Below, one piece after another: positions 1 to 7,921 of a stretch of 23,056 nucleotides of DNA. Every line of letters starts with the position of its first letter. Within the stretch, counting starts at the first letter, position 1. The position numbers and the translations under genes were made by a program. The stretch spans positions 1 to 23,056 of the forward strand of contig DRGS01000002.1 in assembly GCA_011053245.1 (NCBI GenBank). The letters run 5' to 3'. The notes beneath the pieces were generated by a model, which searched no databases, had not been told where the DNA came from, and worked only from the letters and a program-made list of their open reading frames with translations. The stretch comes from Phycisphaerales bacterium (GTDB lineage Bacteria; Planctomycetota; Phycisphaerae; Sedimentisphaerales; Anaerohalosphaeraceae).

Positions 1-1
1 G

Positions 2-337
2 ATAGCAACCGCGTCTGATGCCGATATGATAATCGGGGGTATCTATTATGGTGGTGATTATGTTGCTCTTTTCGACGGCAATATCGACGATGTTCGAGTT
101 TATGACAGGGAGTTGTCAGGCGCTGAGATATTGGCTTTGTATTTGAGTAACTATATTGCTGACATAGATGGTGATGACAAAATAGGTTTGAGCGATTTTG
201 CGATCCTTGCATCGCAGTGGCAGGGTGTTCCGGGCACTCCTTCAGCGGATATTGCCCCACCGCCGGATGGTGACAATTTTGTGGACTTCCATGACTTGCA
301 GATGCTGGCGTTGAGTTGGATGTATGTTGTAGAGTAA
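2..337 (+). CDS. C-terminal part of a secreted LamG / dockerin-like protein (5' end outside window)
   Basis: The reading frame is open to the left edge, so only the last 111 residues are present. The first ~45 visible residues carry the typical end of a concanavalin A-like (LamG) domain, with the motif GNIDDVRVYDRELSGAEI. A tail with two calcium-loop-like segments follows (DIDGDDKIGLSDFAILASQW and DGDNFVDFHDLQMLALSW), which is the pattern of a type I dockerin-like module. Such tails are common on large exported proteins of Phycisphaerae, where the role is not settled because these bacteria lack a classical cellulosome. The protein is probably exported and carbohydrate- or surface-related; the catalytic or binding part lies outside the window. 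No clear terminator follows the stop codon. Confidence 0.8.
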   Translation: MATASDADMIIGGIYYGGDYVALFDGNIDDVRVYDRELSGAEILALYLSNYIADIDGDDKIGLSDFAILASQWQGVPGTPSADIAPPPDGDNFVDFHDLQMLALSWMYVVE

Positions 338-624
338 ATTTGCCAGACGACTTTGCGCAAGCTGTTATCTGAAGATGAGTGGGTGCGTAGGATTTGGCGG
401 TATTCCTCTTCGTCGGCTGATTTATTAGTTATGCTGAACGGTTACACTCTGGTAGTCCATGTCCTTCAGCCATCGCTGGCAAGACATTATCCATTCCGGG
501 AAAGGATGTTTTTCACGCAGCCCGCTAATATGACCATATATATTTTCGCGCAGATGTCATTTAAATGACCCCAAAAATATGTTGAATAGATCTGTATTTC
601 ACAGAGAAACAGAACGAAATCAAA
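338..624. other. Gene-poor stretch, nothing convincing
   Basis: Between the end of the LamG/dockerin gene and the terminator of the small basic-protein gene I see no ORF with a ribosome binding site and a credible protein. A 71-codon frame starting with TTG at 353 has no Shine-Dalgarno sequence and a composition that looks random. Confidence 0.5.
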
Positions 625-660
625 CAAAAAAGTCCATAAGCTATTGTAACTTATGGGCTT
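625..660 (-). terminator. Rho-independent terminator of the small basic protein / tRNA-Leu transcript
   Basis: Bases 630-640 and 650-660 form an 11-bp stem with one G-T pair and a 9-nt loop. Read on the minus strand, the stem is followed by a run of six T (625-630). It sits 33 nt after the stop of the 39-codon gene on the same strand. Confidence 0.8.
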
Positions 661-692
661 AAAGTTTAATGGGACCTCTTTGGAAAGCGAAA

Positions 693-812
693 TTAAGAGG
701 CAGCATCCGCGGCTTTGCGTGCACGCTCTCTTGTCTTACGAGGGGCATTGGCAGCACGAGTTTTCAGTTGTTTTTCTCGTCTTTTATTGAGTTTATCTCT
801 ACGTTGTCCCAT
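693..812 (-). CDS. Small, highly basic 39-aa protein
   Basis: The 39-residue ORF starts MGQRRDKLNKRREKQLKTRA and ends ARKAADAAS. Fifteen of 39 residues are Lys or Arg and only four are acidic; there is no Cys, Trp, Phe or Tyr. The ATG at 812 is preceded by a good Shine-Dalgarno (AAGGAAG), and a strong intrinsic terminator lies 33 nt beyond the stop, so the signals on both sides support a real gene. It begins only 46 nt after the 3' end of tRNA-Leu on the same strand and is probably on the same transcript. The composition suggests an RNA- or ribosome-binding protein. That is inference: I do not recognise the family, and it does not look like ribosomal proteins L34, L36, S21 or THX. Confidence 0.7.
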   Translation of the reverse strand: MGQRRDKLNKRREKQLKTRAANAPRKTRERARKAADAAS

Positions 813-858
813 AGGAACTTCCTTTCAGTATTTTATCAAGTCTGTCACATTGTTTTAA

Positions 859-942
859 TGCGGATGAGAGGAGTCGAACCTCCACGGGGTTGCCCCCACA
901 GGCACCTGAAGCCTGCGCGTCTGCCAATTCCGCCACATCCGC
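859..942 (-). tRNA. tRNA-Leu (anticodon CAG)
   Basis: On the minus strand the gene opens GCGGATG and closes with the complementary CATCCGC plus discriminator A. The anticodon stem-loop CAGGC-TTCAGGT-GCCTG gives anticodon CAG (plus positions 906-908). The long variable arm (GGGGGCAACCCC) and TTCGACT T-loop fit a class II tRNA-Leu. CCA is not encoded; the next bases are TTA. Confidence 0.95.
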
Positions 943-954
943 AACGGTATTAAC

Positions 955-982
955 ATAATAGAGATTTTGCCGCGAAGGTCAA
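955..982 (-). promoter_or_regulatory. Promoter of tRNA-Leu
   Basis: On the minus strand a -35 box TTGACC (977-982) and a -10 box TATTAT (955-960) are separated by 16 nt. The -35 overlaps the stop codon of the histidine kinase gene. The expected start lies about 5 nt before the mature 5' end of the tRNA. Confidence 0.65.
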
Positions 983-3516
983 GTGGTTTTTGGCGTTTTT
1001 TTGGGAACGTCAAACTTTGTCTTATCGCAGAATCGGACTAATTCGTCGAGTTGTTTTTGGACTTCATCGGTCTGGTTTCCGTTGAGCATCTCTTCCATTT
1101 CCCTGGCTATATCGGAGTATATGGAGAAACCGGCAAAGCTGCCCAGACCCTTGAGCGAATGAACCTTGTTAGCGAGATCCTGAAGGTCATTGCTGTCCAG
1201 GCTATCCTGCATCGCCTGGATCCTTTCGGTAAGATTATCAACAAACATCTCTATCGTTTTATGGTAATCGGGATTGTCCGCAAGAAAAGACGTTATCTCG
1301 TCGCCCCGTCTGGCTTGTATGAGCTGCTTGTTCTGGGCAATGACCCGCCATGTTTTGTTTACGAGCTGTTCCTTTTTTATGGGTTTTGCAATAAAGTCAT
1401 CACACCCCGCATCGAAACATTGCAATTCATCGCGATTTGAGGTGCATGCCGTCATAGCGATGATGCCGGTTTTTGTGTTTTCCCCTTGCGACCTTATGAT
1501 CTTCGTTGCTTCCAAACCGTCCATCACATCCATTTGGACATCCATCAGGATCGCATCGTACCTCTTTTCGTTGCAAAGTTCTACCGCTTGCTTGCCATCG
1601 TTGCAGACCTCTACAACATAGCCTTCCTTTTTCATCAGAACCTTAATAAGTTCCCTGTTCTCCTCGACATCGTCGACAACGAGTATGCGTTCCGGCCCGT
1701 CGACAACATTGTCATTTCGGTCGCGATCTGTGTTTGCAGACGCTGCCGGATCACATGGCACATCAGCATCGGGGGGCAAACCCTGACACGGGATCGTAAA
1801 GTAAAACTCCGAACCCGCCAGAGGGGTACTTTCAATTTCGAGTTTTCCGCCTAACAGAGATATAAGCTTGCCGCCGATCGGAAGCCCGAATCCGGTATCT
1901 GACTGACCGCAAAATATTTCGTTATCGCCTTCGCTCAGTATATTGCGAATACGCTGCAATTTGTTCCGGTCGATCCCACAGCCTGTATCTTTAACGCTGA
2001 AACGAACAGAATCATTTGTTTCGCTATTTTCCGACGGTTCGTCAGCGGATACTTTTATCCTCACATGTCCCTGATTTGTAAACTTCAGGGCGTTATTTGT
2101 CAGATAGACCAATATCTGCCTGAGCTTATTCACATCGGAGTTGATCGTCTTCGGAGCGTCATCACAAATTTCAACACAAACCTCAAGCCCCTCTTCCTCG
2201 GCTTTTAGATGCACAGAATCGCTCACCGAGGCAAGCAGTTGTGAAATATCTATCTCGCTTCTTTCAACTTTCTGAGTGCCTGTATCGAGTTTCGAAATAT
2301 CTAATATTCCATCAACGAGGTACATCAGATCCGTTGCGGCGTTGTAAATAGTATTTACAAATTCAGTTTGTTCACTGCTAAGATCCCCTTGTTGGAGAGT
2401 CTTTGAAGTTTCGATAATATTGCTTATAGGCGCACGGCCCTGATGGCTTACGCTGGAAAGAAACTTGCTTTTTCTGTAACTGGCATATTCAGCTTTCCTT
2501 GTGGTCTCGATAAGACTGTTAATGTCAATGACATTTACAACGACACCTGAATAGCTGTTTTCAGCATAAGACGGCTGAATGTTTATTCGGAAGGTTCTGC
2601 GGCCAACCACAGCCTGAACACTTGCGACGTTGCTATCACTACCGTCCTGAAATTTCGCAAAGATCGTCTTTAACTGATCACCGACTTGATCGCTGAAACA
2701 GCCGAAGATAAAACTTCCCGCGATCCGTTCTTTATCTTTACCGATCAGTTCACAGAAATATGGATTTGCCTCAGTGACCAAACCACGACTGTCTGTTACG
2801 AGTACACCTTCGGCCATATTTGATATCGCACTGAAGCATTGTGTCGCCGGCGCATTGGAACCGCCGCCGGCATTTCCAGAATCCGTCACTTCCGCAATAA
2901 TTCCAAGCGTTCCGGTAATTTTGCCGTTCGTGTTCCGGAGGGGTACCTTTGTAACCATCGTGTCAACATCTTTGCCGTCAGATCTGGTGAATGTCTTTTG
3001 CAGATTGATCAGCGGGACAGTTGTTTTCATTATTTCCGTCTCGCATTGAACAAAGAAGTCCGCCAGTTCCCTGTCCTCGATAAGATCATGATATGTCCTG
3101 CCGATAACTTCATCTGGCCTTGAAACAGACATGAACTCAGCGAATTTTTGATTACAGCCGGTAAAAATACTCTTGGCGTCTTTCCAATAAACGCAATATG
3201 GGATCGCCGAGACTATGTTCTCCAAAAGCTTTCTCTGCTTAAGTAGCTCCGAAATACTCTGTTCACGCTCCTTTGAAACCCGTTGCAGCTCCTCATTTAT
3301 CCGGCTTATGGACAATTGGGCTTCAAGCAGCGTGCTTTCCTTTTCTCTCTTGTAATAGAGTACAGAACCTGAAACAAGAACGCAAAGAAGGGCAGTTGAA
3401 ACTATTGCTTTTACGAAAACCGGCACGTTCAACTGTGAAAAAAGGCATATAAAAATGACGACAAGCACACCTGCCGTAAGTGTTAATGCGTGTTTAAGTT
3501 GTGCTTTGTTCATCAT
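979..3516 (-). CDS. Membrane-bound hybrid sensor histidine kinase (PAS-PAS-HisKA-HATPase-REC-HPt)
   Basis: This 845-residue protein senses a signal and relays phosphate through His, Asp and a second His. Two membrane segments (about 10-28 and 32-54) are joined by a very short loop, so almost the whole protein is cytoplasmic. A coiled-coil-like stretch (60-100) leads to PAS regions at about 100-212 and 228-335. The HisKA H-box has His358. The ATPase domain shows the N-box with N475, G1 DTGCG (510-514) and G2 GFGLPIGG. The receiver (610-720) has D615/D616, phospho-acceptor D659, T689 and K711. A C-terminal HPt domain carries H786 in HSLKGLG. The H-box reads SHQGRAPISNI rather than the usual SHELRTPL. 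The start has AAGG 7 nt upstream. No response regulator with an output domain is adjacent, so the partner lies elsewhere. The signal is unknown. Confidence 0.93.
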   Translation of the reverse strand: MMNKAQLKHALTLTAGVLVVIFICLFSQLNVPVFVKAIVSTALLCVLVSGSVLYYKREKESTLLEAQLSISRINEELQRVSKEREQSISELLKQRKLLENIVSAIPYCVYWKDAKSIFTGCNQKFAEFMSVSRPDEVIGRTYHDLIEDRELADFFVQCETEIMKTTVPLINLQKTFTRSDGKDVDTMVTKVPLRNTNGKITGTLGIIAEVTDSGNAGGGSNAPATQCFSAISNMAEGVLVTDSRGLVTEANPYFCELIGKDKERIAGSFIFGCFSDQVGDQLKTIFAKFQDGSDSNVASVQAVVGRRTFRINIQPSYAENSYSGVVVNVIDINSLIETTRKAEYASYRKSKFLSSVSHQGRAPISNIIETSKTLQQGDLSSEQTEFVNTIYNAATDLMYLVDGILDISKLDTGTQKVERSEIDISQLLASVSDSVHLKAEEEGLEVCVEICDDAPKTINSDVNKLRQILVYLTNNALKFTNQGHVRIKVSADEPSENSETNDSVRFSVKDTGCGIDRNKLQRIRNILSEGDNEIFCGQSDTGFGLPIGGKLISLLGGKLEIESTPLAGSEFYFTIPCQGLPPDADVPCDPAASANTDRDRNDNVVDGPERILVVDDVEENRELIKVLMKKEGYVVEVCNDGKQAVELCNEKRYDAILMDVQMDVMDGLEATKIIRSQGENTKTGIIAMTACTSNRDELQCFDAGCDDFIAKPIKKEQLVNKTWRVIAQNKQLIQARRGDEITSFLADNPDYHKTIEMFVDNLTERIQAMQDSLDSNDLQDLANKVHSLKGLGSFAGFSIYSDIAREMEEMLNGNQTDEVQKQLDELVRFCDKTKFDVPKKTPKTT

Positions 3517-3861
3517 TTACGAACCTTGTCATAGTTTTAGCCAATTTCAGCAGCGGCGCACAGTCCAAGCCTGTACCCGAGTGCAAGTAATATATCGGCA
3601 AACAATGGCCCTCTCTTTACGGGGTTTTGGCTGCTTTCAAGAATACATGCTTAATATTCCAAATAACGCTTTTGTGTCGATGTCCACCCAGAACAGCCCT
3701 CATGATGGCCCGATAACATGGACGTTGCTTGCGGTTGTGGAATTGTTCAGGATAACGCAAATGCCGCTGGTGTATCAGAAAACGGGATTATTGTGTATTA
3801 CTGGCCTGCTAAGACGGTTTTATCCAAAATAATAGTTAAAGCACCATGCGAATCAGCCGTA
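3517..3861. other. Intergenic stretch between the divergent kinase and PIN/TRAM genes
   Basis: I see no supported gene here. A plus-strand frame (3455-3832) begins inside the kinase gene, lacks a ribosome binding site and has no recognisable protein. The right end merges into the promoter of the PIN/TRAM gene. I could not find a convincing promoter for the kinase on the minus strand. Confidence 0.45.
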
Positions 3862-3890
3862 TTGCAATATAGCTGACTGGTTGGTATAAT
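3862..3890 (+). promoter_or_regulatory. Promoter of the PIN/TRAM gene
   Basis: The -35 box TTGCAA (3862-3867) is 17 nt from a perfect -10 box TATAAT (3885-3890). The predicted start near 3897 leaves a leader of about 70 nt, AT-rich just before the ribosome binding site. Confidence 0.7.
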
Positions 3891-3967
3891 GTGACCATAG
3901 ATTGGTTTACGTTCTTTTAAAATATAGTTATATTTCTATTTTTATTATTTTTTTGGAGGCAATTATA

Positions 3968-5179
3968 ATGCTTTTATACTTTATCAGAGGACTTTTTGTT
4001 ATCATGATCGCTGCGGCTTTGTTCGTGAGCATCGGTTACAACCAAGCCATACAGGACAGAACGCCGGACGCTGAAAATCTTTATGACCTAGCCGTCCAGA
4101 TGGAACAGGATGGTGATATGGAGGGCGCGGTTGAGAATTATCGCAAAGCGCTGGATGTTCGTTTGGACCCGGAAATGGCTGGTCAGGACATCATGTTCAT
4201 TTTCGTTGGCGGTCTTGCCGTAGCCATTATCGTATTAGCCATAGACTGGCTTACGCCCAAAAAATCTCTCAGCGCACTGGCTGGTATATTCTTTGGATTA
4301 CTCGTTGGCATACTCATCAGTTGGGCTCTGTCATCTGTTATGGTTCTTATAGATGATCTGTTTTTCAATATGAGTCCGCAAACTCTGAAAATGTCAACAT
4401 GGATCATGAGTATATGTATATGTTACCTTTCCATAAGCCTGGTCATCAGGACCAAAGACGATGTACGTTTCGTAATACCGTATATCGAGTTCTCCCGACA
4501 GACAAAAGGGATGCGACCTCTGGTCCTTGACACTTCGGTCATTATAGACGGAAGGATCGCAGACATCGCCAATACAAAGCTCTTTGACGCTGCCCTTGTG
4601 GTACCGCGTTTTGTCCTGAACGAGTTGCAATTGATCGCCGATTCCTCTGACAACATGAAACGTGCCCGCGGAAGGCGTGGCCTTGACATGCTGAACAAAC
4701 TTCAGGACAACCCCGTCGTCGAAGTTGTGATCGATGATACGCCGCCGCCGGGTCTTGACGCAAAAGCGGAAGTCGATCATAAGCTCGTGGCATTTTCAAA
4801 AAACTGTGACGGCAGACTTGTTACCAACGATTACAATCTCAACAAAGTTGCCCAGTTGCGGGGTGTTGACGTTATAAACATAAACGATCTCGCCAATGCA
4901 ATGAAAACCATCACCCTGCCTGGCGAAGGGATGACAATAAAGGTCATACGCACCGGCGAGGAACTAACTCAGGGAGTCGGTTTTATGGACGATGGCACTA
5001 TGGTCGTCGTAGAGGGCGCACGAGACAAGGTAGGAGAGACCATAGATATCTCGATAACAAGCTCGCTGCAAACTTCCGCCGGAAGAATGGTCTTCGGTAA
5101 ATATGAAAAAACGGTTAGCGCCGGCAGAAAAGATCGATCTAATTCAAATGGACGCAAACAGAACTACAAGAAACACTGA
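3968..5179 (+). CDS. YacL-like membrane protein with PIN and TRAM domains
   Basis: The 403-residue protein belongs to the PIN/TRAM membrane family typified by Bacillus YacL. Membrane segments lie at about 5-23, 73-93, 102-128 and 143-160. The PIN nuclease-like domain (about 184-312) shows the acidic residues expected for metal binding: D188 in LDTSVIIDGR, E219 in VLNEL, D270 and D288. A TRAM-like RNA-binding domain follows (about 315-382), with a basic tail. Family members are thought to act on RNA at the membrane, but the substrate is unknown. Unusually, the loop between the first two membrane segments (residues ~35-69) reads as a TPR repeat. I chose the ATG at 3968 because GGAGG sits 8 nt before it; an upstream TTG at 3902 would add 22 residues without a ribosome site. 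The gene converges on ispG with 24 nt between the stops. Confidence 0.88.
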   Translation: MLLYFIRGLFVIMIAAALFVSIGYNQAIQDRTPDAENLYDLAVQMEQDGDMEGAVENYRKALDVRLDPEMAGQDIMFIFVGGLAVAIIVLAIDWLTPKKSLSALAGIFFGLLVGILISWALSSVMVLIDDLFFNMSPQTLKMSTWIMSICICYLSISLVIRTKDDVRFVIPYIEFSRQTKGMRPLVLDTSVIIDGRIADIANTKLFDAALVVPRFVLNELQLIADSSDNMKRARGRRGLDMLNKLQDNPVVEVVIDDTPPPGLDAKAEVDHKLVAFSKNCDGRLVTNDYNLNKVAQLRGVDVININDLANAMKTITLPGEGMTIKVIRTGEELTQGVGFMDDGTMVVVEGARDKVGETIDISITSSLQTSAGRMVFGKYEKTVSAGRKDRSNSNGRKQNYKKH

Positions 5180-5203
5180 TGCTGACATAGATCAAAGTGG
5201 GTA

Positions 5204-6262
5204 TTAGAGTTTGTGGATCTCTGCTTTAAGAGATTCCAGCAGGTTCTCTTCCGGGACAACCGCGTGCTTTTTGCCGTGGCGATAAATATATCCCTTTCCT
5301 TTCGCTGCGCACACCGCCAGGTCCGCATCGGCTGCTTCGCCGGGACCGTTTACGATGCATCCCATAACCGCTATCCGCATGGGCTTATCTATTTGGTCAA
5401 GAATTTCTCTGACCTTCCTTGCCAGACTTACAACATCGACCTGACACCGTCCGCACGTAGGACAGACAATAAGCTCCGGCCTGCGAAGTTCGAATAACCC
5501 TAACGACGCTAATATCTCCTGAGCCAGTTTGATCTCCTCAACGGGGTCGCCTGCGATACTGACCCTTAGCGTGTCGCCGATCCCTTCGGAAAACAGGCTG
5601 CCGATCGCCACAGCCGAAGTTATCCGCGCATCTTCGATAAGTCCCGCATGAGTAAGGCCAACGTGGATCGGATAGTCGAACATCTCGGCTATCGCCCGGT
5701 TGACCTCGATAGTCCTGAGGGTGTTGGCGCTTTTTGCACTCAGGACAATGTTCGTGAAACCGGCCTTCTCGAAAAAATCTACATAACTTCGCATTTCGGA
5801 GACCATCAGATCAACTCGCCCCGATGGCGCAAGGTCTTCAGCCTTCAGGTCGCGGATGCTTGCTTCATTGACACCTATCCGGATAGCCGTCCCGTGCATC
5901 TTAGCGGCATCGATGATGCGTAAAGTATCGTCACCGGTCTTGATATTGCCCGGATTGAGCCTTATCTTGGCCGCGCCTGCTTCAATAGCTTCGATCGCAC
6001 GCTCAGCGGAAAAATGGATGTCGGCGATCAGCGGTACTTTAGCCTCAGCGACGATCTCGGCAAATGCCCGCGTATCGGCCCTTGTAGGTACCGCAACACG
6101 CACCAGATCGCATCCGGCCTGCACCAAGGTGTTAATCTGGGTAAGACACGCCCGCACATCGGTCGTAGGAACCTTTGTCATCGATTGAATAACAATTGGC
6201 TCGCCAGCACCGATATTGACGGTTTTTACCTTGACTAATCTCGTGTTGCGCCTTTTAATCAT
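5204..6262 (-). CDS. ispG: 4-hydroxy-3-methylbut-2-enyl diphosphate synthase (IspG/GcpE)
   Basis: IspG converts methylerythritol cyclodiphosphate to HMBPP, the penultimate step of the non-mevalonate isoprenoid pathway, using a [4Fe-4S] cluster in the cytoplasm. The protein starts MIKRRNTRLVKVKTVNIGAG, as the family does, and contains DIHF, KIRLNPGNI and GLTHAG. The cluster ligands are visible as C267 and C270 in CPTCGRC, C302 in GCIVNGPGEA, and E309. The length (352 residues) matches the short two-domain bacterial form. I chose the ATG at 6262 from this alignment; a TTG at 6298 would add 12 residues that do not fit. The ribosome site is weak (AGG). The gene diverges from the hydrolase gene. 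Confidence 0.96.
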   Translation of the reverse strand: MIKRRNTRLVKVKTVNIGAGEPIVIQSMTKVPTTDVRACLTQINTLVQAGCDLVRVAVPTRADTRAFAEIVAEAKVPLIADIHFSAERAIEAIEAGAAKIRLNPGNIKTGDDTLRIIDAAKMHGTAIRIGVNEASIRDLKAEDLAPSGRVDLMVSEMRSYVDFFEKAGFTNIVLSAKSANTLRTIEVNRAIAEMFDYPIHVGLTHAGLIEDARITSAVAIGSLFSEGIGDTLRVSIAGDPVEEIKLAQEILASLGLFELRRPELIVCPTCGRCQVDVVSLARKVREILDQIDKPMRIAVMGCIVNGPGEAADADLAVCAAKGKGYIYRHGKKHAVVPEENLLESLKAEIHKL

Positions 6263-6282
6263 AACCTGGATTCTATATTGTC

Positions 6283-6311
6283 TTGCATTGCAAGGCAAAT
6301 TAAATTATATT
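6283..6311 (+). promoter_or_regulatory. Promoter of the alpha/beta hydrolase, in the divergent ispG region
   Basis: TTGCAT (6283-6288) and TATATT (6306-6311) are spaced by 17 nt on the plus strand. The -35 lies inside the palindrome TTGCATTGCAA (6283-6293). On the minus strand a perfect TATAAT (6304-6309) overlaps the same -10 and could serve ispG, though I see no good -35 for it. Confidence 0.5.
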
Positions 6312-6347
6312 CTGAAATTGGATTTTGCTATCTGTGTATTTTGCATG

Positions 6348-6362
6348 GACGCAATTTGCGTC
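6348..6362. repeat. 15-bp palindrome, possible operator
   Basis: GACGCAATTTGCGTC has two perfect 7-bp arms around one central base. It lies between the candidate promoter and the coding start of the hydrolase gene, where a repressor could block transcription. No partner is identified. Confidence 0.4.
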
Positions 6363-6406
6363 AAATGTTTAAAATATCGTACAACAAGTTTAAGGAACAT
6401 TTTGGC

Positions 6407-7252
6407 ATGTGGCTATCGATATCATTAGTTTTGCTTGTGGCTTATTCGATCCTCGGCTGGTCGCTGTACTTTTTGCAGTCGTCTTTCGTGTACAAACCGA
6501 CGAAAAACCTACTCTACAACCCCGGCGACCTCAACCTTACTTATGAAAAGGTCGTCCTGAAAACCGAAGACGGGCTGAAACTTTCAGCATGGTTTATCCC
6601 TGCCGAAAATGCACGACAAACGATTCTGTTCTGCCATGGAAATGCAGGTAATATTTCCCATCGGCTCGACACCGCAAATATTTTCAATGAACTCGGTGTC
6701 AACTGCCTGCTATTCGATTACAGAGGATACGGCAACAGCCAAGGCAAACCGACCGAGGAAGGAACTTACCTCGACGCCGAAGCGGCATGGAACTGGCTTA
6801 TAAAAAGAGGCATCGGCCCCGAACAAATAATCATTTTCGGCAGGTCGCTCGGTGGATCGATCGCATCGCATTTGGCTGCGAAAGTTCACCCGTCGGGCCT
6901 GGTTCTCGAAAGCAACTTTACATCCTATGTGGATATGGGTAAGAAATTTTATCCCTACATGCCGATCCGCCTTTTTGCCAGGTTCAATTACAACGCCATA
7001 GATCACATACGCAAGATTGATTGTCCTCTCTTGATAATCCACAGCCGAAACGACGAAGTGATACCATTTGAATTCGGACTCAAACTCTATGACGCTGCCA
7101 AAGAACCAAAGGAGTTTTTAGAGATATTCGGCTCGCACAATGATGGGTTCTTATATTCCGGTCAGGTATATCGCGAGACATGGACGAAATGGTTGGGATT
7201 CGTTCGTAAACAAAATAGATCGGCAAGTTCAAAGGTCAAAATTATCTCATAG
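6407..7252 (+). CDS. Membrane-anchored alpha/beta hydrolase (BEM46/ABHD13-like)
   Basis: This serine hydrolase has an N-terminal membrane segment (about residues 1-25), which probably anchors the catalytic domain outside the cytoplasmic membrane. The oxyanion region reads LFCHGNAGN. The nucleophile Ser147 lies in GRSLGG, Asp216 in HSRNDEVIP and His244 in GSHNDGF, giving a complete triad. The family acts on esters or lipids, but the substrate cannot be told from the sequence. Three in-frame starts exist (6278, 6365, 6407). I prefer 6407 because AAGGA lies 10 nt upstream; 6365 would add 14 residues and lacks a ribosome site. The last 6 nt overlap the end of lexA, which is transcribed towards it. 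Confidence 0.88.
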   Translation: MWLSISLVLLVAYSILGWSLYFLQSSFVYKPTKNLLYNPGDLNLTYEKVVLKTEDGLKLSAWFIPAENARQTILFCHGNAGNISHRLDTANIFNELGVNCLLFDYRGYGNSQGKPTEEGTYLDAEAAWNWLIKRGIGPEQIIIFGRSLGGSIASHLAAKVHPSGLVLESNFTSYVDMGKKFYPYMPIRLFARFNYNAIDHIRKIDCPLLIIHSRNDEVIPFEFGLKLYDAAKEPKEFLEIFGSHNDGFLYSGQVYRETWTKWLGFVRKQNRSASSKVKIIS

Positions 7253-7921
7253 GCGTCTAAGCAGTCCGAGGACAACCGCGTCGATCCTGCAATTGTCTGA
7301 ATATATCGGTTTGAAATCGGGGTTTGCCGGTTGCAGGCGAACAACGCTTCCTTCATCGTAGAAACGTTTGACAGTCGCTGAGTTGTCCTCCAGTATAGCG
7401 ACTACCAATTGTCCGTTCTCGGCGGTGCTTGCCTTTTTGCAGACCACATAGTCGCCGTCTGATATGCCGTCGTCGATCATGCTGTCGCCTGCAATTTCAA
7501 GAGCGAATATATCATTGCTTGCCCCGAACATAGAATCCAGCGAAAGCATTTGGAAGTTTTCAACAGCTTCGATACCTACCCCTGCCGCAACCCTGCCAGC
7601 CAGCGGAACACCGACCGGCCTTTGTGTCGCTTCGTCATATGAAGGGGTGTCATCGGCCCCTAAGCTTTCCGCCGTATCAAGCAGCCGATTGGCTCGCAGC
7701 GTGAGCTTCAAAGAGCGTGCCTTGCCCCTGGACCCTGCCAGCAACTTTTTTCTTCGAAGGGCGTCGACATGTTCGAATACGGTGCTGCGACTTACGCCTA
7801 ACTTTTCGGCTACCTCCCCAATCGTCGCCGAATAACATTGACTGGCTTCGAAGTTGGCTATTGTCTTGAGAACGTTCAGTTGACGCGGCGTGATCTCGAC
7901 TTTCGAATTGTTTGCTTGCAC
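7247..7921 (-). CDS. lexA: LexA SOS repressor / autopeptidase
   Basis: LexA represses DNA-damage genes and cleaves itself when RecA filaments form. The N-terminal winged helix-turn-helix (residues ~10-72) contains TIGEVAEKLGVSRSTVFEHV. The cleavage site is A113-G114 in AGRVAAG. The S24-type peptidase dyad is Ser147 in AGDSM and Lys185 in ATVKRF. The length of 224 residues is slightly above the E. coli protein (202), mostly through the linker. The start is GTG at 7921 with an AAAGGAG ribosome site 10 nt upstream. An overlapping uncharacterised ORF precedes it on the same strand. I could not identify a LexA operator here, and the box used by this group is not known to me. Confidence 0.95.
   Translation of the reverse strand: MQANNSKVEITPRQLNVLKTIANFEASQCYSATIGEVAEKLGVSRSTVFEHVDALRRKKLLAGSRGKARSLKLTLRANRLLDTAESLGADDTPSYDEATQRPVGVPLAGRVAAGVGIEAVENFQMLSLDSMFGASNDIFALEIAGDSMIDDGISDGDYVVCKKASTAENGQLVVAILEDNSATVKRFYDEGSVVRLQPANPDFKPIYSDNCRIDAVVLGLLRRL

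Noticed and set aside
353..568. 71-codon plus-strand frame after the LamG/dockerin gene
   Set aside because: TTG start, no ribosome binding site, and no protein-like pattern.
669..953. 94-codon plus-strand frame
   Set aside because: It is antisense to the small basic protein and tRNA-Leu genes, both of which have better support.
3455..3832. 125-codon plus-strand frame between the kinase and the PIN/TRAM gene
   Set aside because: It begins antisense inside the kinase gene, has no ribosome binding site, and its sequence looks random.
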